From Arsenophonus sp052174495 (GTDB lineage Bacteria; Pseudomonadota; Gammaproteobacteria; Enterobacterales; Enterobacteriaceae): 51,353 nucleotides of DNA. Of the stretch, positions 11,629 to 21,576 are shown piece after piece. How positions within the stretch are numbered: the first letter of the stretch is position 1; each line of letters begins with the position of its first letter. The stretch spans positions 1 to 51,353 of the forward strand of contig JBQMRR010000031.1 in the NCBI GenBank assembly GCA_052174495.1. The letters are read 5' to 3'. The translations under genes and the position numbers were made by a program. The notes beneath the pieces are model-generated. The model made no database searches, had not been told where the DNA came from, and saw only the letters and a list, made by a program, of their open reading frames with translations.

Positions 11629-12102
11629 TTATCTGGTATTTCTGGTTGCCGCTGTTGAAAAAAATCTACTTAATATCGCTGAACATTCCTCAGCTAAAAT
11701 CCCTCCCAATACCAGAATACGATGATTCATATCAGGATGATTAAAAACATCAATAACTGAACCAGCGGCACCAGTTTTTTTATCGGATGCACCATATACT
11801 AAACGGCTAATACGCGCATGGATCATAGCTCCAGCACACATAATACAAGGCTCCAGTGTCACATAAAGCGTAGTATTGAGTAATCGATAATTTTGTAAAT
11901 ATCGACCAGCTGCCCGCAAAGCTAAAATTTCCGCATGAGCACATGGATCATGAGCTAAAATAGGATGATTCCAACCTTCTGCAATTAATTTACCTTTATG
12001 TACTAATAGTGCACCAACAGGAATTTCACCTTTTGCTTGCGCATTTTGCGCTAGTAAACTAGCTTTTTTCATCCAATAAATATCTTTTTTGGCTTGCTCC
12101 AC
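11629..12102 (-). CDS. tadA: tRNA-specific adenosine deaminase
   Basis: TadA converts A34 to inosine in the anticodon of tRNA-Arg(ACG) and is essential in E. coli. The 157-residue product has the deaminase zinc motif CAHAE (His56, catalytic Glu58) and PCIMC (Cys86, Cys89), plus the ARISRLVYGA segment. The usual length is about 167. The last nine residues (STAATRNTR) do not resemble the family. The minus-strand run of seven T (plus-strand A at 11658-11664) appears one base too long. With six, the frame would continue FFQQRQPEIPDKKA to a stop at 11619-11621, which resembles E. coli FFRMRRQEIKAQKK. The catalytic core is unaffected, so I call it functional or nearly so. Confidence 0.93.
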   Translation of the reverse strand: MEQAKKDIYWMKKASLLAQNAQAKGEIPVGALLVHKGKLIAEGWNHPILAHDPCAHAEILALRAAGRYLQNYRLLNTTLYVTLEPCIMCAGAMIHARISRLVYGASDKKTGAAGSVIDVFNHPDMNHRILVLGGILAEECSAILSRFFSTAATRNTR

Positions 12103-12217
12103 GAATCAAAACCTCAAATATTGATTTAAATCAATAAAAATAGTTATGATATATATTCAACTTATTATTTAATAACTTTTTAATACTATAATAATTATTC
12201 AATATAATAAATAGCTT

Positions 12218-13092
12218 ATTTTAGCAAAGGTTGTTATTTTACTAGTAGAGTAATTTCTATAAACATCTCTGCATTTCAATTATTATAGCTTCAATTAATC
12301 TTCAGCAAGCTGGATAATTTAGTAAATAAAGAATTTACACCATGAAAGCTACTCAGCTATCCTTATAATCTTCTGATATAACTTTTTACATTTTTAAATC
12401 TGAAATTGCTTACCAATAACTTTCTGCTCACACATAACCTTATTAGGTTATGGTAACTAATTTTATGATTACTTATAAAGGTTTCGTAAAATTTTACTGC
12501 ATCCAGTAAAAGATCAACTATTTATCAATAATTAGCTTAAGAAAGCGGCTAATAAATTTTGCATTAAACTTTTCAACAATCTCATCACTCACTTAACCTC
12601 TTTTGATCTCAAGCGATTAAGAGTGAGATTCGTTCTTTTTTATCTCCTTTTCTCCTGCATTTTCTACCTTTTCTATGAGATATAACACCTCTCTTTAAAG
12701 GATTTAGGAAAATATTCATTAATTTTAACAATACCACTTAATGTATTATGTTAACTGTCACTTCTGAAGCAAAGAAGCATAGACGTCTATCTAAACGCTG
12801 TTTTAAATGAATGTCATTTCATTCACTAACTCCCATAAAGTCAAGTTATTTAACATAAATGACAAACAACTAAAGCATTTATCTTGTGATGTATTTTCGC
12901 TAGATGACTTTCAATAAAATTATTAAATCCTTTTATGCAATCGGGGATTTTACAATGATATCGCTGTAACCATAAAATGAATATCCTAGTGAATATTATG
13001 TTCAGTATGATAATATTTACAGGATAAAGTGAAATGAGTTGCTTCAATACATGAATCAAGATTATCTGACAGATTGTCGCTAAGTCAACTAG
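12218..13092 (-). mobile_element. Decayed IS1595-family element, copy 1
   Basis: The left end carries the eroded terminal repeat (TTTTAGCAAAGGTTGTT near 12221). Minus-strand transposase remnants include the N-terminal zinc-ribbon block RYHCKIPDCIKGFNNFIES (within 12850-13104), a KLMNIFLNPLKRG stretch (compare VEVDETFFLESFKG) and SLLIA (compare VLIARDRSG). The distal N-terminal end is missing, because an IS256 fossil begins at 13093. An open frame at 12850-13104 is part of this transposase and not a separate gene. Confidence 0.7.
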
Positions 13093-14438
13093 AGTTGTTA
13101 GCAAATCTAATGTATGATAATCAACTTCTGTTCTAATATTTCATAAATCTGTTATGCATTCTTAAATTAGATCTTATTTGCTACCCAGTTTTATACAGGA
13201 AAGGTCATAAAATCCTCTTAACGGATTTCAGCCCATCTGAATAAATGGAACAAGCTTAAATACCATTCAAATGATTATTTTGCACAGCTCTTTTATGTAC
13301 GATAGTTTGTAGTCTCAGTGTCGCAAAAATTGATTTATAATTTAAATTCGTTGTTCTTATTAATCTTTCTGTAGTTTCTTCATGACTAACAGAATACACT
13401 AAAAAACTTACCAATAAAATATCAATAGATTATTAGCGGCATTACGACTCTTTGCTAATCAAATCTCCTGCAGTTCACCTTAACTTTCAGTTTGATGCAT
13501 TTATGGAGTGAAAGAAGTGCATTAACAGTTTTCTGTGTTAATGATGCTTGTCCTACATATTTAGGAATATCTTTGCTATTGTATTTCAAAGCTAAGGATA
13601 TCCCATCTCCTATAGAAATTCTAGGAGAGACAGTTGAGATCTATGGTTTATAGACTCTTAAGTTAAGAAGTTTGACTCAATTCGCTTCTGATTCTTGATA
13701 ATCATATTTTACACAACTGGTTTTTTCTTACGTCTATATTCAGTGGTGTCGATAAATGAAGTACAGAAAAAGACAATCAGCGTCCCTGATAGACGGGGGG
13801 TATATAGCATCATTGGTCAAGAAATAAATGTAACACATATCACGTAAATTACGTAAGCATCAATGCCTATGCTCTTCAAGTCATTGCTGTTTCAGTTTAC
13901 TGATGTATTACAGAGAGATCATGCGCTTTTTACTAAGAAGCGTTTACATAGATTAGTAAAATTAGCGGTATAGCTGCCTCGCAGCTGTCCAACTAAGAGA
14001 GTAACTTTTTGCTGCTTTTGCACGGTTCAGATAAAGGCAGCAGCAATAATCTATTGAAGGATATTCTGTTGCCGCTGATATTCCATTACCTTAAGCACTT
14101 TAGTCTCAAGATCCACACAGCAGTTATTTTATATGGTTTAATGCAGCAAAAACCATTAGGTTGGCGCACGGAATCCATCCTCTCTCAATAAGTCGATATT
14201 GAGTATGTTTAAAGCAGTATGACCTTCGATCTCAGACTCAACAGAAGTGTCTATCAACTTCCTAGTAGGATTTACGGATGAGTTCATGCAAAGGATCAGA
14301 ATAATATTTCATTTATAGATTCCTGTAGGGAAGACTTTTCTATGGAATAGAATCTCTCTGTTTTGAGATCATCCACGAAATTAATCAGTAGGTTTTGTCA
14401 GCATCTCCGAAACTTTTTTACCAAAATAAAGATAACTT
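13093..14438 (-). mobile_element. Decayed IS256-family element, copy D
   Basis: About 1.35 kb in minus orientation. It runs from AGTTGTTAGCAAATCTAATG (transposase 3' side) to CATCTCCGAAAC...AAGATAACTT (5' side). It includes the 60-codon open frame at 14009-14191, which is a chance frame inside the fossil. It abuts IS1595 copy 1 exactly where that copy is cut off. It contains a run of six G at 13795-13800. Confidence 0.75.
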
Positions 14439-15216
14439 CTATAATCAGAAATTACTAAAATCAATATTGGGTAGTAAAACTTTATTGCAGTTTATGAAAG
14501 ATTAATTTTAAATTAAACTTAATTATTTAAAAACTATACTATCTTCTGATATGTGAGAATTAATAAACAAGATAAATTCATTCACTCTTTCTTTATTATT
14601 TGCTAAATAGCAATCTGCTAATGACTCCTTAAGTATTAATCATTAAGGATAATTAGTCTTAATAATCATTTCTTTTAATCTTAATAAAAGCTACATACTT
14701 AACAATGTAATTAATCGATAGATTGGATAATCATTCAATTAAGTGGACCCATATATTGGAACTGATACCTTTTTTCTGATACAGATAAAATATTTTAATA
14801 AACCTTAAAAATCCAACTATCTTTGATTATCTCCACAAAGAGAACGCTACTATCTATATCTGATTTTCTTAGTTTCCTTTATAAATTATATATCTCCATT
14901 AAGCATTATTCTAATTTTCCATTTAAGCATAAAAATAAAGTCTACTTAGGATATAAAGATCCCATCTTTAAATCTAGATTATTACGTTTTCAACCCATAT
15001 TAATGAGAATTATTGCATCAATTTTGGCATACTTAGCCATCTGGTTATAAGTAATAGTAATGTTGATAAATTACATGAATTCTTAGAAAACGATAATTGT
15101 TGGAGGTTTAATTTGTTAGTAAACTATTAATAGTTTATATCACTCCAGTGGTTTATTTTTCTTTAACAAACTTCAGAAGTATCTAATAACCAAAGCGCTA
15201 GTTTTGCAAAAATTTA
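14439..15216. other. Unassigned spacer upstream of baeS
   Basis: In E. coli the mdtABCD efflux operon precedes baeS. A 75-codon plus-strand frame at 14823-15050 (YLGYKDPIFKSRL and a hydrophobic tail) could be a scrap of mdtD, but the resemblance is too weak to call. The rest shows stops in all frames. Confidence 0.35.
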
Positions 15217-16560
15217 ATGAAAGTACACTTTATAGGTATTATCAGTAAACTTTTCTATCTTCATTTCTCAATCCTATTAATCATTTTACTATATACTAAA
15301 GAACTTAGATTAAGTTTTAAACAAAGTTTTATTAACTATTTAATACAAATTAAAAGTTACGTATCAGTCTAATTGCTTAAATACTGACTGAACAATACTA
15401 ACAAAACCAGTAATTGGATATTTTGCATCATACTAACCATACAGTAATCTAGATTATTAATACCCTAAAATAAAAAAATGATCTGCCGACTAAATTTTCA
15501 ATAAAAATCTAACATATTTAAGTTTATATTATTGATCATAACATGGGCAGACTTTTTAGACCATAGAAATTACTACTACCTAAAATATTATTTAAAAAGC
15601 AGTTAGGTACTAACCAAGATCATAGAGTTGGGAAATTATTAGTAATCCAACTGATAAAAATCAGTTGTTAAGTTGATATTAATTTTGATCGTTAACAATA
15701 TATCACTAGTTTACTGCTGATCATATTCTCATTACTACTAGTGCTAATCAATACGTTTTATTAGCTAGAAATTTCTAAAATTCATTAAAGATATTCTTGA
15801 AAGAATTCACTAACTTACTACTGGTAATTTTGTTATCTGGTGCGAATCTCGAGCCGATATATGAGCTAAAATTAATGCTAATTTTAATTAGCCAGCTTCA
15901 AAACCCTAGAAAAAATTAATATATAGGACAGACTATAAGATAGATATCTCTCTATAGGCACATAATTAAATATTTTATGCGTTGATCTCAAAAAAAAATA
16001 CAGGATTTTGTTAAGCTGCTTCCCCATCATAACAATATATTATTTTTTAACTAAAACAAAAATTAATAAATTACTTACATCAATTATCCCTTTTTATATC
16101 AATTATCCATTTTGTTCTTAGTTTATTCGTTTTTTAAAAATATTAATTTAATATAATAAATTAAGTTAGGCGTTAATAGTTATTACTGTAGATTTGCTAA
16201 TAAAAATTACTTTAAATATTACTTTATTTAATATGAGAATTTTAAATTCTAATCTTGATTTCTAATCTTGATTATTAAGTTAAACTATGACATAGTTTAC
16301 TAGAAAAAAGAATATTTTAATTTATTTATCACAGCTTTCTGACTATCCAGAGTTATGTTTTACAGCAGCAGTTTTATTCTTAATATAACAAGATGCAGCA
16401 CAATATAGTTTAATATTAGTTAAATATTCTTTCATATTATGAGCTTGTTAAGCTCATTGCCAAAAATTATCAGCTACTACTCACTCTATTTATATTTAAA
16501 AGAGTAGCCTACAAACTAGGATAGTTTATCCTTAAATTATAACTATAAAAACCAAAATGC
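15217..16560 (+). pseudogene. baeS: baeS pseudogene (envelope-stress sensor kinase)
   Basis: BaeS is the inner-membrane histidine kinase that senses envelope stress and activates BaeR. From the ATG at 15217 the frame gives MKVHFIGIISKLFYLHF and a segment with LRLSFKQSFINYLI, matching the E. coli start (GITGKLFLAIF ... RISFERGFIDYI). At about 15670-15900 colinear pieces read DINFDR, a hydrophobic second membrane segment, then LTTGNF and AKINANFN. These match NTDINFDKQQ, the TM2/HAMP junction, LAAGDFTTRV and KLAQDFNQLAS. The kinase core beyond is only poorly recognisable. Stops and shifts are frequent. Synteny supports the call: baeS-baeR-trhP on one strand, as in E. coli. Confidence 0.8.
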
Positions 16561-17240
16561 ATGAATTGTGATAGCTATAACTATTTCATTGTAATTATAA
16601 AGATAAACCTAAATTACAGAAACTGTTAATTAATTATTTATAGGCTGTTAGCTTTCAAATTATATAGGTGTAACCGTCTCTTCAATCAAGTGAAAGATTC
16701 CACCGAATCTGATGTTGGCCAAGTACAGTGGATAGCATATCAATTTGCCATCAATTATGGCAATTTTTAAATAAACTACTATCATAGTACAGAGAAAATG
16801 AAGAATTTAATTATTTTTTTGGCTTAAATATTACTGCTCATAATTATATCTGTAAACTCATATTTAATCCATGTAAAGTGATCACTAGAATTAAAACCAT
16901 TTAATACCGTTATTATCGAAAAATTACAACAGAAAATATTTACTTTAAACTGATCAATTAAATTGTCTATCATATACATGATCAAATCAAACCATTAAAT
17001 TAACAGTACCTGAATTTCAATTATTGAATTAATTATCCAAACATCTAACTAAAGTTTTTCTATGATAAATTATTAAATAACCTCTATTGGGATTATCAGA
17101 TTGTAACAGATCTCATTATCATTGATAACCATATAAAACTTTCTCTGCAAGCGAAAATTTTTAGATAAAAGAGCGAAAAATTTAACGTTTAGTATACTGT
17201 TTAGGTTATCAGTAGGAATTAATTAATAAAATTTTATTAA
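16560..17240 (+). pseudogene. baeR: baeR pseudogene (envelope-stress response regulator)
   Basis: BaeR is an OmpR/PhoB-type regulator of efflux and spy genes. The receiver domain is not readable by eye. The C-terminal winged-helix domain is clear at about 16985-17210: KLTVPEFQLLN matches LDLTPAEFRLLK, SKHLTKVF matches SHEPGKVF, and NNLYWDYQIVTDLII matches NHLYDDYRVVTDRTI. FSILFRLSVGI matches SFIRAVYGVGY. These lie in more than one frame with stops between. It lies directly upstream of intact trhP. Confidence 0.75.
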
Positions 17241-17350
17241 TTCGCTCGTTGGTTAATTTGAATCTCATCACATGAGATGTTAGAATTAGCTACTTAAAAC
17301 TTATTCGATTAAGATTAAGTATTGACTTGTTATTAATTTGAGAACTTATT

Positions 17351-18721
17351 ATGTTTACACCAGAATTACTTTCACCCGCAGGTTCCCTGAAGAACATGCG
17401 ATATGCTTTTGCTTATGGTGCTGATGCTGTTTATGCCGGACAACCTCGCTATAGCCTCCGTGTTCGTAACAACGAATTTAATCGTAAAAATTTAGCTACA
17501 GGTATTAAAGAAGCCCATGAAATGGGAAAACGTTTTTATGTGGTAGTTAATATAGCGCCGCATAATGCTAAGTTAAAAACCTTTATTCATGATATTACTC
17601 CGGTGATTGAAATGCAACCGGATGCTTTAATTATATCCGATCCTGGCCTAATCATGTTAGTGAAAGAAACATTTCCAACAATGGAGATCCATCTTTCTGT
17701 TCAGGCAAACGCAGTTAATTGGGCAACAGTAAAATTTTGGCAACAAATTGGATTAAGTCGAATTATTTTATCTCGTGAGCTATCAGTTAAAGAAATTATC
17801 GAAATTCGACAACAAATACCTGATATTGAATTAGAAATTTTTGTTCACGGTTCGCTTTGTATGGCCTATTCTGGTCGTTGCTTACTATCTGGATATATCA
17901 ATAAGCGTGATCCTAACCAAGGCACTTGTACTAATACTTGCCGTTGGGCATATAAAGTACAAGAAGGAAAAGAAGATGCAATTGGTAATATTGTTCATCA
18001 AAACAAACCAATTAAAATGAAACATATTCAGCCAATACTAGGCAGTGGGCAACCAACAGAAAAAGTTTTTTTAATTGAAGAAACAAAACGTCCCGGTGAA
18101 TATATGACCGCTTTTGAAGATGAGCACGGCACATATCTTTTTAATTCAAAAGATATACGGGCAATAGAACATGTTGAGCGCTTAACTCAGATTGGCGTCC
18201 ACTCATTAAAAATAGAAGGTCGGACCAAATCCTTCTACTATTGCGCCAGAACTGCTCAGGTTTATCGTCGGGCAATTGATGATGCCGTAGCAGGAAAATC
18301 TTTTGATCCTACATTATTAACCACATTAGAAGGTTTAGCTCATCGAGGTTATACTGAAGGTTTTTTACGTCGACATAATCATGATGCATACCAAACCTAT
18401 GACTTTGGTTATTCTGTTTCTGATACCCAACAATTTGTTGGTGAGTTCACTGGTCAACGAAAAGATGGGTTAGCAGAACTGGAGGTAAAAAATAAATTTA
18501 GTCTAGGTGATAATTTAGAGTTAATGACAACAGCAGGTAATACTCAATTTATCTTAACTGAGTTGTTTGATAAAAAAAATCTATCTATTCAAGTTGCACC
18601 AGGGAATGGCTATAAAGTTTATCTCTCTATTCCTGAAGATGTTGATCTGCAGTTTGCACTATTAATTCGTAATTTAGCTGGGACAACAATCAGAAACCAA
18701 AGAGCAAAGAAACAAGCTTAA
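17351..18721 (+). CDS. trhP: tRNA hydroxylation protein P (U32 peptidase family)
   Basis: The product (456 residues, formerly YegQ) belongs to the U32 family. In E. coli TrhP hydroxylates wobble U34 to 5-hydroxyuridine, the precursor of cmo5U, using prephenate-linked chemistry. It is very similar to E. coli throughout: MFTPELLSPAGSLKNMRYAF at the start and the U32 signature EIFVHGSLCMAYSGRC at 162-177. The conserved cysteines Cys170, Cys177, Cys193 and Cys197 are present (the last two in GTCTNTCRW). KSFYYCARTAQVYRRA is intact. Length equals the E. coli protein (453). Only a weak GAGAA lies before the ATG. The upstream baeSR genes are dead, so it probably uses its own promoter or read-through. 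A symmetrical hairpin follows at 18742-18776. Confidence 0.96.
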   Translation: MFTPELLSPAGSLKNMRYAFAYGADAVYAGQPRYSLRVRNNEFNRKNLATGIKEAHEMGKRFYVVVNIAPHNAKLKTFIHDITPVIEMQPDALIISDPGLIMLVKETFPTMEIHLSVQANAVNWATVKFWQQIGLSRIILSRELSVKEIIEIRQQIPDIELEIFVHGSLCMAYSGRCLLSGYINKRDPNQGTCTNTCRWAYKVQEGKEDAIGNIVHQNKPIKMKHIQPILGSGQPTEKVFLIEETKRPGEYMTAFEDEHGTYLFNSKDIRAIEHVERLTQIGVHSLKIEGRTKSFYYCARTAQVYRRAIDDAVAGKSFDPTLLTTLEGLAHRGYTEGFLRRHNHDAYQTYDFGYSVSDTQQFVGEFTGQRKDGLAELEVKNKFSLGDNLELMTTAGNTQFILTELFDKKNLSIQVAPGNGYKVYLSIPEDVDLQFALLIRNLAGTTIRNQRAKKQA

Positions 18722-18741
18722 AACGATAAAATAAATTCAAA

Positions 18742-18776
18742 AACTAAAGTAAAACATATTACTATTTACTTTAGTT
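18742..18776 (+). terminator. Perfect 12-bp hairpin after trhP
   Basis: AACTAAAGTAAA at 18742-18753 pairs perfectly with TTTACTTTAGTT at 18765-18776 across an 11-base loop, starting 21 bp after the trhP stop. No U-tract follows, so it may act as a transcript-end stabiliser and not as a strong Rho-independent terminator. Perfect pairing in otherwise eroded DNA argues that it is maintained. Confidence 0.55.
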
Positions 18777-18947
18777 AAAGCCATTTATTGCAACTTTAGT
18801 ACACTTAAATGAAGATAATAAAATATTTAATTTAAGAAAAATATTTTATTTCTGCTATTAGATCATAGTTAATATAATCTTCTTATGATAAGATAGTGCT
18901 CATCACGTTAATAAGAATCCTCTAAAGCTAATATTAAACTGAAACGA

Positions 18948-20312
18948 GAGTTATTAGTAAATCTACTGTATCATGCCTTAGGGTACATTCCACTCTAAGG
19001 CTTCATGAATTCTATTCTCCATCCTTAAATCAAACGTTGTGTTGATACACTTAGGGTCAACAAGATCAACTCTCCTAGATGGTTCCGTCTTTCCTGAGGA
19101 GAACGAAATCAGATTAAATGGGATTGAAATAGTTGTTTTTCTTAAGCTTCAGCGCTTAGCAAGTCGGCTTCGTAGTCTCGCTATTTTGCGCAAAAGCCGA
19201 TTCAATTAGATTCGTCATTCTTATTGACACCAGTACGTTGACGGAAAAACATAGAATGCTCAACCATTCTCCTCGCTCTTTCTTCAGCTTCTTCATCGCT
19301 TTAGGATACGCTAAAAACCTGCCAAAAATATTAATTAATTTATTAGCTACATAGCAGCTTTTTGATACTCAAAGCTTTAGAAGCTTACCATTAACTTTCG
19401 GTTTCTTTACTTTTAAAAAGTAAGTAAAGGTAAAAATAAGGTATTTTGTGCATTAAATAACGTTAGTGTTGCGTATTCTGAAATATTTTCCCATTGCATT
19501 AAAAAATTAAGAGTACCATCTCCGTAGCTACAAGCCTAGGAGATACAGTTAAGCTACACTCTTGTAGAGTATTGAAGAGTTAGTTCAATTCGCTTCTAAC
19601 TTTTGATAACCACATTTACCAAAATTGATTTCTCTTATATCTATATTCAGTGATGTCGATAAAATGAAGGAACAGGTAAAAATAATTAACTGTCCTCATA
19701 AAACAGTATATATCATCAGCCTAGAAATAAACGTATCTCGCATTCCTTAAATTACACGGCTATCATTACTTATGTTATTCAAGCCATTGCTGTTTTAGTC
19801 TACTAATGAGGATTGGCAGAAAGACCCATGTTCCTTTCTCATCAAGAAAGCCTAGAGCTTCGTAAAAAACACCGGTAGACCCATTCCTATCAGGTAGAAG
19901 GAATGGTAGTAAATCTTCGTTACTTTTTCCTATTTTAGATAAGATGATGGCAACACAAACTGTTGAGGTATATTCCGTTACTGCTATACGATCCCTAATC
20001 TTATGAACTTTAATCTCAAAATTGAGAATAGCAATCTATGTATAGTTCAGTGTAGCAAATAATCATTAAAATCTAACGATATTAGATTCGAGTTCCTCAT
20101 CAACATGAGTCCCTACCCCATATCAGGTGTCATAGACACCATTACAGATGAACTCGTGATGGATTACACGATAATATTTACTTTATTGTCTACCTGTAAT
20201 GGTAGACTTTTCATAGTATGTCATCTCTTGTTGTTTAAATAATTCATAAAATTAACCAGTAGGATACTGGTCAGTTTCTCCGAAATTTCTTATACCAGAA
20301 ATAAGTATAACT
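18948..20312 (-). mobile_element. Decayed IS256-family element, copy E
   Basis: About 1.37 kb in minus orientation, from AGTTATTAGTAAATCTACTG to ...ACCAGAAATAAGTATAACT, the best-preserved left terminus of the set. The transposase is interrupted throughout. No target-site duplication is visible. It is followed by about 270 bp of unassigned DNA before lpxK. Confidence 0.75.
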
Positions 20313-20580
20313 CATGCAAAGTATATTTAGATGTTTTCTTTAGTCTATCTTCATATTAAAGAACCAATTCTTTGTAAAGAGAGCTAAATAGTACAAAATC
20401 TTTTTTCTCAGAAAGTACGCAATTAGTGTCGCCGTTACTTAATGATACTAGATAATCAGAGAGTTATTATTAAGAAATTACATATTTAAAATATGAATAT
20501 TTATATAAGCTAATTAAATGATATCACTGCATTTCTAACAGTTTAATTCCACTTATAACTAACATAATAACGTTATTATT

Positions 20581-21576
20581 TCAAGTATTTTTACCAATCT
20601 CCAGCAATTCACTAATGGCTAAAAGAATTTTCCTTGCACCTGGTTGTGAAAGTTGAGCATTTACTGGCAAATACCACCAATTTAATTGAGCAAAATTAAA
20701 ACATTTTACTGCATCTTTTTCAGTCATTAATAATGTTTGATGATCAGCTACTAAGGTTGTTAATTTAGAAAAATTATAATATTGATGATCAGCAAAAGAG
20801 TATCTCGCAATTAATACCAACCCTTTTTGCTCAAGACTTGAAAAAAAGCGAGCTGGATACCCAATTCCTGCAATTGCGATAACTTGTTCTAATTTACAGA
20901 CTGATCGTTTTTCTCCGGTTAACATATTGATAGCAATATCACCTGTCAACTGCATACCAATCTCACCATACCTAGCAATACCACCATTAGTAATAATAGC
21001 GTTAACGGTATTTAAACGACATTGACACTCTCGTAATGGACCAGCAGGCAGCAACCAACCATTGCCAAAACGACGAACACCGTCGATAACAACGATCTCA
21101 AAATCTCTTTGCATAGCATAATGTTGAAGACCATCATCAGTAATAATAACATCTAATTCTTGTTGCGTCGTAAGTAGCATCTTAAATGCTTCTGCTCGTT
21201 TAGGAGCAACAGCAACTGGCACACCAGTTCGCCGATAAATTAAAGCAGGCTCATCGCCGGTTTCCTTTATTGATATACTTTCATTAACTAATAGCGGATA
21301 AGAAGTTGCTTTACCCCCATATCCGCGGGATACAACGGCAACACAATAACCTTGTAACAAAAGCTGCTCAACTAACCAAATGACAACCGGCGTCTTACCA
21401 TTACCACCAACAGTTAAATTACCTACAACAATAATAGATACTGGCGCTCTCCAACTGGGGAAAATTCTGAAATGATAGCAAAGACGTCTTAATTTAATAA
21501 TTATACCATATACTATTGATAACGGTAGTAGCAAAAAATATAGCCACGAACCACCTAACCATATTTTATCAATCAT
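20581..21576 (-). CDS. lpxK: Tetraacyldisaccharide 4'-kinase
   Basis: LpxK phosphorylates the 4' position of the lipid A disaccharide at the inner face of the inner membrane. The 331-residue product has an N-terminal hydrophobic anchor (about 10-26) and the Walker A region VGNLTVGGNGKTPVV at 51-65. It also carries the conserved DEPALIYRR, TDDGLQHYAMQRDFEIVVID and LLPAGPLRE stretches. Length matches E. coli (328). The ATG at 21576 overlaps the msbA stop (ATGA, 21573-21576), so the two genes are translationally coupled. It implies that at least a lipid A core is still made. Confidence 0.96.
   Translation of the reverse strand: MIDKIWLGGSWLYFLLLPLSIVYGIIIKLRRLCYHFRIFPSWRAPVSIIVVGNLTVGGNGKTPVVIWLVEQLLLQGYCVAVVSRGYGGKATSYPLLVNESISIKETGDEPALIYRRTGVPVAVAPKRAEAFKMLLTTQQELDVIITDDGLQHYAMQRDFEIVVIDGVRRFGNGWLLPAGPLRECQCRLNTVNAIITNGGIARYGEIGMQLTGDIAINMLTGEKRSVCKLEQVIAIAGIGYPARFFSSLEQKGLVLIARYSFADHQYYNFSKLTTLVADHQTLLMTEKDAVKCFNFAQLNWWYLPVNAQLSQPGARKILLAISELLEIGKNT

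Noticed and set aside
12850..13104. 84-codon minus-strand open frame as an independent small protein
   Set aside because: It contains the zinc-ribbon part of the IS1595 transposase and continues into the same fossil on both sides.
14823..15050. mdtD efflux gene remnant
   Set aside because: Synteny upstream of baeS is right, but the residue match is too weak to assert.
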